From positions 31,656,792-31,720,791 of the forward strand of contig OX392532.1 of the NCBI GenBank assembly GCA_947623455.1: a DNA stretch of 64,000 nucleotides, read 5' to 3'. A model generated the notes under the pieces. The model was not told the DNA's origin, did not search any database, and was given only the letters and a program-made list of their open reading frames with translations. This document shows positions 21,331 to 32,559 of this stretch, in pieces (the stretch's first letter is position 1; every line of letters begins with the position of its first letter). The stretch is from Mimachlamys varia (taxonomy: Eukaryota > Mollusca > Bivalvia > Pectinida > Pectinidae). The position numbers and the translations under genes are program-made.

Positions 21331-21787
21331 TTATTCTAAGATATCATATAAAGATCAATATTCTTCAATATTATAGCGTTACATTTCTGGAGTCAAGAAA
21401 TCTAGATTTAATACAAATTTTCCTATTTTAATATAGTCCAAAAATTATATACTCTACTATTCTTTTTTAAGTATAAAAAAATAGTTTGAAGAGAGTGTAA
21501 AGGTTCCAAATACTTTTACAGCATTCTTACAAAATATCTATGATGATGTAACTTGAGAAAAAAACTTAATGAGGTTGACGAAGTGGGAAAAACTTTTCAC
21601 TCTATAAATTAATTAAATGATCCCTTTTTTTTTAAATTTAATTTTTGTTTTGTTATGTTTGAATCTCATTATCTATTGCAATAGCCAGTTAAATGATAAC
21701 GATGATGATGATTAAAGAATAATTAAATTTCCATTGATTGTATACAGAATGCGGCTTTCTGATTGGTTGAGAATGTCTTTTCATTTA
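21331..21787. other. Intergenic, no gene seen
   Basis: AT-rich, with a short GATGATGATGATT run near 21700. No gene seen. Confidence 0.4.
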
Positions 21788-22045
21788 AGTCCTATATATA
21801 ACACACATTGCTATTGATGACAAACTAAATAAAGCCCGTTAGGGCTTTATGTAAGTTTGTCAGCAATAACAATGTTTGTTATAGGACTAACAATATTTGC
21901 AAAAATGTTCATTACTTATATTTACATTTTGATAGAATTATTGTGCCTTATTTAGTTTATTCGGACCGATTTTGAACAGCAAAACAAGCGAAGACAACAA
22001 TGAAATTGATGACGTCACAATAGAGATTGATGACGTCACAATAGC
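21788..22045. repeat. Hairpin element with TGACGTCACAAT tail
   Basis: A long imperfect hairpin at 21788-21888 (AGTCCTATA...opposite...TATAGGACT) has a perfect core ATAAAGCCC-GTTA-GGGCTTTAT. Downstream come CTTATATTTACATTTT and two copies of TTGATGACGTCACAAT at about 22007-22040. The order hairpin, TATATTTACATTTT, TGACGTCACAAT repeats that seen from 19218 to 19430, pointing to one element family. Confidence 0.6.
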
Positions 22046-24497
22046 AACTTCTGTTATAGTCTAAGGCACTGGGTGTTTTAGGCCTATGACAGCAACTGCC
22101 TCTTAGCATTGTGTCAATGGAAAATTACAGATTAACCTGTATTTAGTATATCTAAAAATGCAATATTTTCTAACAGAATTCTATAGAAATTTGAATGTTT
22201 TTTTTTTTTTTTAATACCCATATTATTTGTCAACCAAGAAAGTAAGCATACTGACATATAGAAAATGGAAAGTAACTGCTATGTGGTGAAGTCGATTCGG
22301 ATGAAAGTTACGCCGGCGATGGGCTACCCGGCATACGCCGAATAAGCCAATCTTGAACGACCGGGTAATATCGGCTGATGACGATTAAAGATGGCAAGTT
22401 ACAAAAAAAAACTTACGAAGTACATATGCGAGATGTTAACGAGTGTATGTAATTTTTTTTGATTCTCGTTCAGTTATACAGTGGATTTTTTTTTTAACTC
22501 CAGTCTTACAATTTCAATATGAAACACTTCTGATGAAAAATGACGTAACGCACACATACGCTGCTTCTTTTAAAATTGGTAAAAGATACAGTATGCCAGA
22601 AAAATGAAACACAGTCTTTTGTAAAAATGGGTTTACCCATAGGTAATATTCCAAATTGAATGTTTTTTAGCATTTTGTATTTGAACAGTTTGTATTTGTA
22701 TAAACTGATGTTTGAAAACCAAATCAAACATTTTGGTTCTTTTGCAATTTATTTGATTACATTACATTAGAATGTACCTATGTATTCACTTTACCTTGAA
22801 CAAGTCGCCAACAGTTGGTGCACTAGCGTCGCGGATCGTAACATGGCATGTGTTCAGTTTTATCTTGTCATGGATAAATTGAGGCGTAACAAAGACTCGC
22901 GTGTGTCGTGCTATGTGTCATGGCGGTCCTTTTATCGGACTGACCAAGACTCCACTGAAATCGTGTTTTAATCTTACATTAAATTCTGAAGATTTTCAGT
23001 TTCAATAAATACATGTACTGTTGTCAAAAGACGAATGGATCGGACAGCCTCCTAACACTGTAACAAACAGTGGTATATGCATAGACATTAAAACACAAAC
23101 AAATACATACAAACAATTTGAAAGTATTGAATAAATAATCAGGGTAGGGAAACAACTACTTATTTCTATTTGTATTTAATTGTATATAATTCGAACTTTA
23201 ACCTTTTATAATGATACCAAAGATAAATAGATATTACATATGTACAAGTTATCATCGAAAAAGAAAAGTTTTTTTCTATTATTACTGAGATGCTTGTATT
23301 GGAGATTTCGCATTAAGCACGAATCCGAATCCGTAAACGCATCCGTATACATATCGGACAGGGAGAAACGTTTAACTTAGGAAATCATAGAATAATTTAT
23401 TTATTCCCCATTTAAAGACTTTAAAGTTTAAGAAATTCTCTCCTCAATTCATTTGTCTTGATCAAATAAAATTTTGATTATATTGATCCTTGGAAACGTG
23501 TTTTTCGCATGTGTTCGTCACGCTTAATGCACTACATACAGCCGTTTACGCATGAACACGAGTCTGAATCGGTCTACACATTTTCAATTGTTGGTCAAGG
23601 TTATACAGGAAAACCCACATTTATTGTTAAAGGGGCATCCCGCGAAAGCCTAAATGCCTGTTCTTCAATATACATGGCGTCTGCACTACTAATTATACTT
23701 TCCTGTTATTCCCAAATTCAAAAGTCCACTCGAAATGTCTATAATGACCACTTGCAAAATCGCATTCCTCGGGAAAGCCCAGATAAAAATAGCGGGGATG
23801 ACGCAACGTGACAGTTGTGCCGCAAGTTTCCTGCTCAGTTTGACGGAAGGGGCCATACGGGAGGGGACGCGTAATGTATACGGCTGATGAAACAGAGCCA
23901 AAGTCCGTGTATAAACTTATTGAATCACATTCACATTGAAAGTTAGACATCATTTGCACACATACCGATATTCAAATGAAGAATAATTGTCGGCATATCG
24001 GCACCATATATCGATCGACACCAGGAATTATCTATATTATATTTACCTGACCGAGACCGGTACACATGGGTACGGAATACGAACATGGTACAAACCTTAA
24101 TTTATGTAAAAGGTGATATTCACGAACCAACTTTTCAGATCATTTCATAAAATGTATGTAGCATGCATTGAAAAGTTCGAAAATAAAATGACATGAAATG
24201 TTTGCGATTTTTTTTTACAACTCAATGTCTTGAGGATTTTTTTTCAGACTATATATACAAAGTACATTCATATTCATTTAAAATCTATCCAACTTTCAGC
24301 GGCTTCACACGTTAACACGTATCACGGAATGCGAATATTTAAGTCCACACACTCATATAACGACACACTATAAGCATGACGACATGTATATCAGATTTGG
24401 AACTGTTGAAACGCTTATAACTACACGTTATGAATATGTTATGATAATTCCGCTTTCTTTTAACATCTTTTTTGTCGTCTTGTAAAGGGACGGTGAC
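22046..24497. other. Gene-poor stretch
   Basis: No convincing exon or RNA gene. Open frames at 22780-22971 and 23509-23811 have no recognisable domain or splice context. A partial copy of the GTAACGCACACATACGCTGC-type dispersed repeat lies near 22545-22600. Confidence 0.4.
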
Positions 24498-24536
24498 TTT
24501 TTTTTTTTTTTAAAAAAAAAAAATTTTTTTTTTTTT
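24498..24536. repeat. T14-A12-T13 homopolymer block
   Basis: Three adjoining homopolymer runs form a self-complementary AT block. Lengths are prone to assembly error. Confidence 0.85.
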
Positions 24537-25070
24537 CTCCAGTTATGTATATATTTTCGTATCAAATTCAATACCGGGGTCGCAACCCAATGATATTTGT
24601 ACCTTCACTAATTTATAGATCAAGTATGAATATCACTTTTTTACGCGTGAAAACAAATTTTTATATTCCTTTTGTCCAAATTGAAGCCGTATGTATCTCG
24701 GTCGCACGTCCCGTTTTACAACGTAATCAAACGACTTTTTTCTGTTATGGTATATATATATATAGTATTTGAAAATGTCTTTCTATCCAGCAATATAATT
24801 AAATCATACTGTTTTACTGGAACATAAGATTTTATAAAGAGAATATTATAAAACAAACTTTTAAGTTTAATATTACAGACGCATTTTATGCAACAGAAGA
24901 CTGAAACAGTTTCCCCTTGGGTAGCCTCAAAACCAAATCAAAGCTTTATTTGAGAATGTTACCGTTATACAGAAGAAATATGGAACATACACACAATAGA
25001 GAAGGTAATTTCTCCTTAGAATACTTCCCATCTCTCAATATGATTCCGTAACGCAGTCTTGTGTCATATT
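24537..25070. other. Intergenic, no gene seen
   Basis: AT-rich; short (TA)n near 24752-24762. No gene seen. Confidence 0.4.
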
Positions 25071-25079
25071 TTGACCATT

Positions 25080-25200
25080 CGGCAACTTTTCGCTTAGTAG
25101 TTAGGCCTTATCGTAGTGTAACGGTAATAACAGATAGAGTGTTTACAATGGAAACGGCGCTCGCTGCGCATGCGTTGGTAGGTGGAAATCCCAATTCAGA
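25080..25200 (+). promoter_or_regulatory. Possible promoter or first exon (NRF1-like site)
   Basis: CTGCGCATGCGTTG at about 25165-25178 fits the NRF1 consensus and sits in a small CpG-rich island within AT-rich DNA. An ATG at 25148 opens a short frame (METALAAHAL) that meets a donor-like GTAGGT. This could be a first exon, but no downstream exon was found, so the call is speculative. Confidence 0.15.
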
Positions 25201-25422
25201 ACGTCTGGCCAGTCGTTTTGGAATTCCACTAGTTATTTTGAAATTATTTATTTTATGAATACATGTCAGCGGAATCCGATCGTCGTAGCCCATAAGAATG
25301 CCCACTCGATATGTGTATGTAATATTTTGAAAAAAAATCCTTACGATCATGTATAATACCAAGTTCAGCTTACAGTGTAGTTAAAATGAATTTCATTTAA
25401 TAGTTCACCCACCCAAACCACT

Positions 25423-25446
25423 GTGTGTGTGTGTGCGTGCGTGCGT
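25423..25446. repeat. (TG)n/(CGTG)n microsatellite
   Basis: GTGTGTGTGTGTG followed by CGTGCGTGCGT. Confidence 0.85.
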
Positions 25447-26799
25447 CCGGACCTTGTGTACACGATATTTTGATGGTCATCGGTCAAAAAGATCAAATAT
25501 CACAATTGACCTCTTTGGGAATGAAAAATCTTGCGTACAATATATTTCATGACCCCCTGTATATATTTGCTCCATATGAATGCATATAATTTACAGACCA
25601 GTACCCATGTTATGTTGCAAGCACTGGTATTAATAAAGACGAGGTAACACACACATATGCTTAGCTTAATGTTGAAACATCGCATAATTTCTAAATAATG
25701 CATAAAGTTTACATAGCTTTTGATAAACATGACGATTTCGAATTTCCAATCGTAAACTTTCACTTCCTTAATAGTTAAATTCCTGCTTCCGAATGCTATT
25801 TCGAGAGATACGAATTAGATGGAGGCAATGACCAAGTTTTATTGTCGCCTTCTTGGTCTCATTGAGAAATAATCTACATCCTTGCATGATTTGAAGATGG
25901 ACGCTTTTAAATATGCTTATTTGTTATGCCTGATTGTTGTGATTGAGAATGATGACGTGTACTTTAAGTTTTAACCTAGGTTTACATGTCGAGTGTCGTC
26001 GATGAAACAGAAGACGTTTACTATTCCGGAACACCTGGTCTTATTATCTTGTACTTTTACGGGGGTTTCTTTATAAATATTTCCTTTGTTCATAGTTTGC
26101 CTCTAGTTAATCGATTTTGAGTTCTAATCAAGGTTTTGTGACGCTTTTTTTTACATTATAAGTATTTATCTCTACATTTTGCTAAAATATTAACTTCATC
26201 ATACAACTCGATTCATCAGGCAATAATTTTTTTTTTGTATTTGGTTCATTATTTTGTTGAATTAATCTTGTAGCTTCGATATCATGCGGACTTAGTGTAT
26301 AAAAACCCTTCCATATGACATCCAGATCACTAAAAATACCATATATGGACAAAGTTCTGAGCCATGACATTCATCAATTCTATTAAAGACCGATCAACGG
26401 CCAGTAACTTGCGGCTCCTCCAAGTATACGTAGGTCACGAGAGCTCGCGACCTATTTCCATTTTCTTTTAAGGAGACACCTTTCGTGAATAGCAATGTTC
26501 GTCAACGTTTTGGTATACAATGTCACCTGCATTATTTACTAATAACTGTCAAATACAACTGAGGCAGTTTTATTTGGATCAAAAGTGGTATTTCATTACT
26601 TTGACCAGTGATCTATGATGACTAAATCAATATTAATATTGTGTATGATTTCCGTTCTGCTATCTGAGGAATATTCAGGTGAAGTATCGTAAGCTAAACT
26701 TCGCGGTTGTTTGCAACTGTAATTTCATTCTTGATCAAGACAGATATAATGCAATTAATGTCTTTTGCAAACAAGTTTCACATCTAATATAAAAATTAA
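25447..26799. other. Intergenic, no gene seen
   Basis: No supported gene. A near-palindrome around 26431-26452 (AGGTCACGAGAGCTCGCGACCT) is the only local structure noted. Confidence 0.4.
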
Positions 26800-26923
26800 G
26801 GACCTTTGATTCGGTCAATATGGTGTTATACCGACCTGGTAGATTTTAAAAAAAATATTGACCGAGGGTGTTATTTGATTCTACCAGGTTGGTATAACAC
26901 CATATTGACCTCAGCAAAGGTCC
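26800..26923. repeat. Foldback element, ~44-bp arms
   Basis: The left arm begins GGACCTTTG and includes GGTCAATATGGTGTTATACC. The right arm is its imperfect inverted complement, ending GCAAAGGTCC. The outer flanks AATTAAGG and CCATAATT extend the symmetry. The loop is AT-rich with no coding capacity. Confidence 0.8.
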
Positions 26924-27429
26924 ATAATTGATGTATATATATAAGAAAATACCGCGATAATACGAACGCAAAATCGATTAAACCAGGGACATACTATGAA
27001 CAAAGGAAAGATTTGATCAACGGCCTTTGAAAAAGAACAAGGTAATAACACCAGGTGTTCCGGAAGAGTGTTCTTCCCATTCGCACTTTTCGTTAGTCTT
27101 CCTAGTGTTCTACCGGATGTATTTGAAATAGTACTTCAAAAGCCAATATTTTTGCTAGTGAAATTTTTCGTTTAGTCAGTCCCAAAACTGCTCGCGATGT
27201 GGAAATTTTCGAGCTGTATTCACGCTGTTTTGCACTTTTTACCTCTGATACTATTATATACTGTTGAGTTTGAAAGGTGTTTAATATGTTTGCGTGTGGG
27301 AATATTCGTAGAAATTTAATGCCAGCGAAATAAGCAAAAAATTTAACCGCGGAAAATTCAACTTTCAAAGTTTTTAAGTGAGAAAGCATTAAAACGTCAT
27401 CATATATCCAAACTATCACACATATGCAC
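26924..27429. other. Intergenic, no gene seen
   Basis: AT-rich. A minus-strand frame at 27102-27452 overlaps dispersed-repeat sequence and resembles no family. Confidence 0.4.
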
Positions 27430-27606
27430 ACCGCACGCACGCACGCACGCACATGCTGCCCCTTAAAATTAAGTAATAGATAGAGTATGCCGAAAAATGA
27501 ATTAAACTACATCATACAGCTGTTTCGTCTTTCATGGCCAAGAGATGGGAATCAGAAATTTTTTATGTACAAGTAGAAGGGTCAGGTGCGTAAAACCCCT
27601 TTAATT
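27430..27606. repeat. Dispersed repeat copy, inverse of 21143-21330
   Basis: Reads in reverse the words ATTAAAGGGGTTTTACGC, CACCTGACCCT and GACGAAACAGCTGTATG. Its far end contains a (GCAC)n microsatellite at about 27433-27454 where the other copy has GTGTGTG. Another fragment with GATGACGTAACAC and CATGCTGCACC lies at 27775-27825. Confidence 0.65.
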
Positions 27607-28425
27607 TATGATGTTAGTAGTAAAATTAAACAAGTTCTGTATAGTTTCACATCGTGTACTACGAACCTATGGTATATTATGTACCATACAACTACTCAAA
27701 TGAGATAAATGTGACTTTGGAGGCTCCAGCAAATCTCGGGGACTAAAAAAATCCACCTCAGAGTCTACCACCCCCTATCCTTAAAGATGACGTAACACAA
27801 ACGCATGCTGCACCTTTTATATAATTCAATTTGCTTAGATAGTCGTTTAGGAAAACCGCGCTAAAAATTAACTCATATTGTTTGAAAATTTATTATCAAT
27901 ATTATCGTTTTGTTCTTAATTTTGTGTTCAGGTACCTTTCGAATATTTATACAAATGATGCGAGTTGGAATATCATTCTTTTTGATATTTATATAAAATT
28001 TTGTGTAAAGTTCCCTTTAGTTTATCAAGCTTTAATCTCTCAAAATGAGAAATGTTTTCCCCTAGAAATGTGGACGACGATAGATAGTGTGGCTGTGGGC
28101 TACATGTGTATCTTGGAGCATACCTTGTCAAAAATACAACCAAAACAGACGAAATATACTGATTAAGAACAAGATATAGAACGAATGATTGAATTCCTGG
28201 TTGACATTATATTAGTTGAATTTGGATCAAAAGATTTTCCAGCAAGCCGTTGGCATTCCTACGGGAGATAACTCTGTTTCGGATTTCCCAAAATGGCGTT
28301 GGTCCGGAAGGTCATATTCCACTAGTGTTATATAACATATATTTATCCAACAGTCAGCACGTTTATACAATGGTCTGAGAGTGGAATAACACATTTTGCA
28401 TTATGTGTAACAGGAAAGATATAGT
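27607..28425. other. Intergenic, no gene seen
   Basis: Apart from the repeat fragment near 27775-27825, no feature is recognised. An open frame at 27882-28166 lacks any family resemblance. Confidence 0.4.
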
Positions 28426-28496
28426 GTGCTTCCACCGGGGATCGAACCCTCGATCGCCAGGTTCCTAGCCAGTCGGACGCTCTATACCACGTAGCC
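28426..28496 (-). repeat. tRNA-derived SINE head
   Basis: On the minus strand a TGGTATAGAGCG A-box-like word is followed by a perfect B box GGTTCGATCC at tRNA-like spacing. The acceptor stem (GGCTACG) has no matching 3' partner and the T stem has two mismatches, so it is not a functional tRNA. The minus-strand body probably continues to about 28330. Confidence 0.55.
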
Positions 28497-28793
28497 TACT
28501 GTTAGCTAAAGGGAAATTCCCTCTAGATCAAAGCTGAGAGACGACGTAAATCCTATGTTAGAGTAAAATCTGCAACTTATATGAATAGTAAACAACTGTT
28601 TTTAAGGTTACATTTTAGTTAATCATGGTTACATGATTGCCAAGGAGGGAGTCAACCGTTGTGAATTGTGATTAAATTTTGAGATTTGTCAACTTCAGTA
28701 ACTTGTTGAGTTTGTTTCGCGCTTTGATTTGTTCCCCGTAGATTGAGGTTCTGACAAAGAAGCCTACGGCTGATCATAAAACGTATTTTTTTA
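28497..28793. other. Intergenic, no gene seen
   Basis: AT-rich spacer with no recognised feature. Confidence 0.4.
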
Positions 28794-29064
28794 CGCCGAA
28801 TGGCGGGTTTTCGCGTTGTACATTTTACGCAAAAACTCGCCGAACGTCGGGTTGTCGACTTTTTCTGTAAGCGAAAACCTGCCGAACGGCGGGTTTTCGC
28901 CTTGTTAATTTTTTTCGCCGTTCGACGTGTCTGCGCGTACTGAAAAAAGCGACAACCCCCCGTTCGACGGGTTGTCGCGTACATTTTATAAGGCGAAAAC
29001 CCGCCGTTCGGTGGGTTTTCGCGTACTGAAGAAGGCGATAACCCGCTGTTCGGCGGGTTTTCGC
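28794..29064. repeat. Array of six ~30-bp hairpins
   Basis: Six related palindromes. The clear ones are 28871-28900, 28949-28978, 28993-29022 and 29035-29064; weaker ones are at 28794-28815 and 28829-28859. Typical arms are GCGAAAACC and GGTTTTCGC around a GCCGTTCGGC-like core. One copy has GCGACAACC opposite GGTTGTCGC, so the base pair changed on both arms. Hairpins are separated by CGTACTGAA or CATTTTA words. Confidence 0.85.
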
Positions 29065-29089
29065 GTAAAATTTATAATATTATTAGCAA

Positions 29090-29215
29090 CACGAAAAGGC
29101 GAAAAGACGAAAAGGCGAGAAATATAACACGCAAAGGCGAAGATTTTTTCAAGAACAAACGGCGCCTTTTCATGTTCATTTTCTCGCCTTTTCGCGTAAA
29201 ATTTTCAAGGCGAAA
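29090..29215. repeat. Larger inverted repeat beside the hairpin array
   Basis: ACGAAAAGGCGAGAAAT near 29108 is complementary to TTTTCTCGCCTTTTCGCG near 29180. Several GGCGAAAAG words lie between. Word content matches the neighbouring hairpin array. Confidence 0.65.
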
Positions 29216-29284
29216 ACCCTGTTTTGTTGCATTACATTATAGGCCTACGCTTGTTGAGTCGAAATCCAAACCAATTGTGATATC

Positions 29285-29320
29285 AGGGACGTATATATGT
29301 GAGACTCACATACGTCCCTA
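29285..29320. repeat. Short palindrome with AGGGACGTA arms
   Basis: AGGGACGTATATATGTGAG faces CTCACATACGTCCCT with a three-base bulge. The centre is at about 29304. Confidence 0.75.
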
Positions 29321-29538
29321 GTGATATGAACAGGAATTTTTATATGAAACAATAAATTTCGGGACGAGCGTGTCCAGAATAAAATTTTCCGGATTTTATT
29401 ACAAAACTAATGTACGTCAAGGGCGGAACCGGGACTTTTTCGAGGTAGTGTCACTATTCCAGATTTTCAGACTTTTACGACAAACATGCTATTGTCTGAA
29501 CCTCATGTCATGTTGCACAAGTTAAATAAGACAAGATA

Positions 29539-31517
29539 CCACAGGGGCCTGAGACTTTGTTACGACGGTATTGGCACTAACTGTTACATATTAAAGCTGA
29601 CAATGCAACTTAAAAGCTTTTAATTAATTTTGTTTTTTAATTATATTTTTTTTCTGGTTTTGAGATCTTCCCTATCTGTTCCAACCATCGTTTCTAATGA
29701 AGTGCCGCCATTTTTGTTTTGCCATTGCTTGGTAACGAGTATGAGTCTCGATGGGTATATAAAGGGCATGATCTTAAAACCCGGTTTTCAAAGTACTCCC
29801 GATTGTCACGACATTCAGTGTTCCACGCAATAGGCAACCGCTAACAAAAGTCAATCACTGAAAATACTTCAATAAATTCCATATATATCACAGGTCTTTC
29901 ACGTGCATATAATCGCACCCACATACAAACTTTTAGTCTAAGTCATGTAGACGCTTGACAAGCAAACGCGTGTAAAACACCACACACCCAGTTGTGTAGT
30001 CAACAATGTGAAATTATATATTTGAACCATTCTCATGGAAATAATTGGAATTATTATTTGTAGGATATCTAAAAGGTAGGCATATATGCGTTAATTAGCC
30101 ATTTGTTTGTTTCACTTGCAACATATATATACATTGTAGTTGTGTTGTGTTATTTTGTTGTAAATTTCATAGAGATATGGATCTTTTTATTTCAATTTCT
30201 TTTTACATTCATTATATATCTTTTCAATATCCATATTTCGTAAAAAAAAAAGCACGAAAACGTGCCGTACGTAACGTAACGTAACGTGTACAGACTATCT
30301 GTATCTGTAAAAGAAGTGCTACAGCGAGAGGGCAGTGTCGGAATGAAGCCGGTTTTGTTACTTTTGGTGTTTTATACCCAAGGGTGCCTTTACACGTTTC
30401 CAAGCAAGGGTAAATCAAAAATGTCTGCTACTTTCTTGGTTACGAAAGCCGGAAGACACATAGTCAATGCAGGGAACATCTCAGAAGTATTCCGAGTAAT
30501 CACATTCTGAATATTTGTTTTCAAATCTTACTTGAAAGCTTTTAACTTGCACAAAGAATGTGTTACAATTGTATTGCCACTAACTGGTACAACTTGGGAT
30601 CACAGGGACCTGCGAATTTGTTACAGCTGTATTAACTGTTACATATTAAGATCACATGGGCCTGATACTTTGTTACAACTGTATTAATTGGCACCGACTG
30701 TTACATATTGGGATCACAGGGACCTGAGAATGTATTACAACTGTATTGTCACTAACTTACATATAAAGATCAAAGGGACCTGAGAATTTGTTACGACTGT
30801 GTCACCACTAACTTACATATTAAGATCACAGGGACCTGAGGCTTTGTTACAACTGTATTGCCACTAACTTACATATTAGGATCACAGGGACCCGGGACTT
30901 TGTTATAACTGTATTGCCACTAATTTACATATTTGTTTCACAGGGGCCTGATAATTTGTTACAACTGTATTGCCACTAACTGTTACATATTAAGTAACAG
31001 TAAAGGGACCTGCGAATTTGTTACAGCTGTATTAAATGTTACATATTAAGATCACAGGGGCCTGATACTTTGTTACAACTGTATTGGCACCGACTGTTAC
31101 ATATTGGGATCACAGGGACCTGAGAATGTATTACAACTGTATTGTCATTAACTTACATATTAAGATCACAGGGACTTGTGAATTTGTTACAACTGTATAA
31201 ACTGTTACATATTAAGATCACGATCACAGGAACCAAAGACTTTGTTATAACTGTATTGCCACTAACTTACATATTAGGATCACAGGGACCTGCGAATTCG
31301 TTACAACTGTATTGGCACTAACTGTTACATGTATGGATTTCAAGTATACAGTAATAAAGGCTTTTAAAGCATCTTAATTTTACACTTTGGGGGGACTTAG
31401 ATCAATTTTCGATTATTCGCTTTACCTCAAAAATTTCTATTTTACACTTAAAACCTTAGTAGTTTAGGTAAAATATATACATATGTATCTAACATATTCT
31501 CTTGCAGGCCCCTGTGG
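29539..31517. mobile_element. ~2-kb non-autonomous TIR element with TA duplication
   Basis: A perfect 13-bp terminal inverted repeat CCACAGGGGCCTG is flanked by TA on both sides (29537-29538 and 31518-31519), as in Tc1/mariner-type insertion. The ends match the foldback element at 20468-20871, and a GGGACTTAGATCAATTTTCGA stretch near 31392 (broken: GGGACTTAGATC, AATTTTCGA) repeats interior sequence of that element. The interior has no transposase, only an ACGTAACGTAACGTAACGTG run near 30270 and the array at 30590-31335. Confidence 0.65.
30590..31335. repeat. ~55-60 bp tandem array derived from the element terminus
   Basis: About thirteen units, each with GATCACAGGGACCTG, a TTGTTACAACTGTATT word and CACTAACTTACATATT. 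The first word equals the element's terminal repeat, so terminal sequence has been amplified internally. Confidence 0.8.
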
Positions 31518-31519
31518 TA

Positions 31520-32559
31520 GACAACTTTAATTAGGTCTTTCAGTGTTCTCCTTTTTTTTCTTTAATCTTTTATTTTATTTTGTTTAATTAATTTTATTTT
31601 GGTTTTCACAATATGTTTGAGAATTCTAAAATGCAAATAAATCTCATTGCAAACAAGAAATGGTAATTTTATGCATATCAGAACTTCAATCTGTTTTACC
31701 GGCCATTCTTGATTGTCAATACGCATAGTGAGCAGAGTTGTTTCCCTTATCTAAGGATGTATTCCCATAATAATTGGTAGAATTGAAAAAGGATCATATC
31801 AATTTTGTCAACAAACAGAGAAACTGATAGACTCATTGTTATGTAAATCCAAAAGTGGCTGAAAATTAAAGTTAAAGGGTAAAAATGAAGATTATCTCCC
31901 TTTCCTACATGTATAAGATTTTTTTTTTTTTTCAGTTCTACCAATTAATGATCAAACTATACATTCTGCGGATCGTCATTCATTTCAGATAGAAACTGTA
32001 AACATACCAGTACTTTATGTACATAATACATACTGAAGTACATACATTCCAGAACCAAACGGTAGAACCAGATTATACAGTTTTAGATCAGAGTCCGGTT
32101 CCGAAAAGTTATGCTGTAACAAAATTCATGAAATTCATTATCATGTCTTTTATATTTAAGTACATGTTTACAGTTCCTTGCTGTTTAGTTAATTCTTCAC
32201 ATCACAACCACAAGGCAAATGAATAAAGCTTCTCAAATTTATTTTGGAGCAAAAGGGAACAAAAAAGGCTAGGGATAATGCTGGACATACATTATTACAT
32301 TTTAATGACTGAGTAAAAATCATTTTGAAATATAAACAATTACAAATTCTGGACATAAATTAAGTTACTTAACAGCTACTATCAGTGGTGGAAACCAGAG
32401 CACCTGGAGAAAAACCACCAACTACTATCGGATGTTCCTTATTTAAGTCATTGCATAAATTCAGTGGTCATTTATGAACGATATGATTACAGTATTGACC
32501 TATTTTGAATTAAAACTGGAGAAAAAAATAACAAAAAACTGCATAAAAAAGGACTTTTC
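31520..32559. other. Intergenic, no gene seen
   Basis: AT-rich, with T-rich runs near 31550-31610 and 31919-31932. No supported exon. Confidence 0.4.

Noticed and set aside
23509..23811. Plus-strand open frame of 100 codons
   Set aside because: No recognisable domain, no splice partner and no promoter signal; its length is within chance for this composition.
27102..27452. Minus-strand open frame of 116 codons starting in a GCAC microsatellite
   Set aside because: Lies in dispersed-repeat sequence and begins in a simple repeat; no family resemblance.
28426..28496. Functional tRNA gene
   Set aside because: The acceptor stem does not pair and the T stem has mismatches, although the B box is perfect.
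28794..29064. CRISPR-like look of regularly spaced palindromic repeats
   Set aside because: The host is an animal, the spacers are not unique uniform sequences, there are no cas genes, and the repeats diverge.
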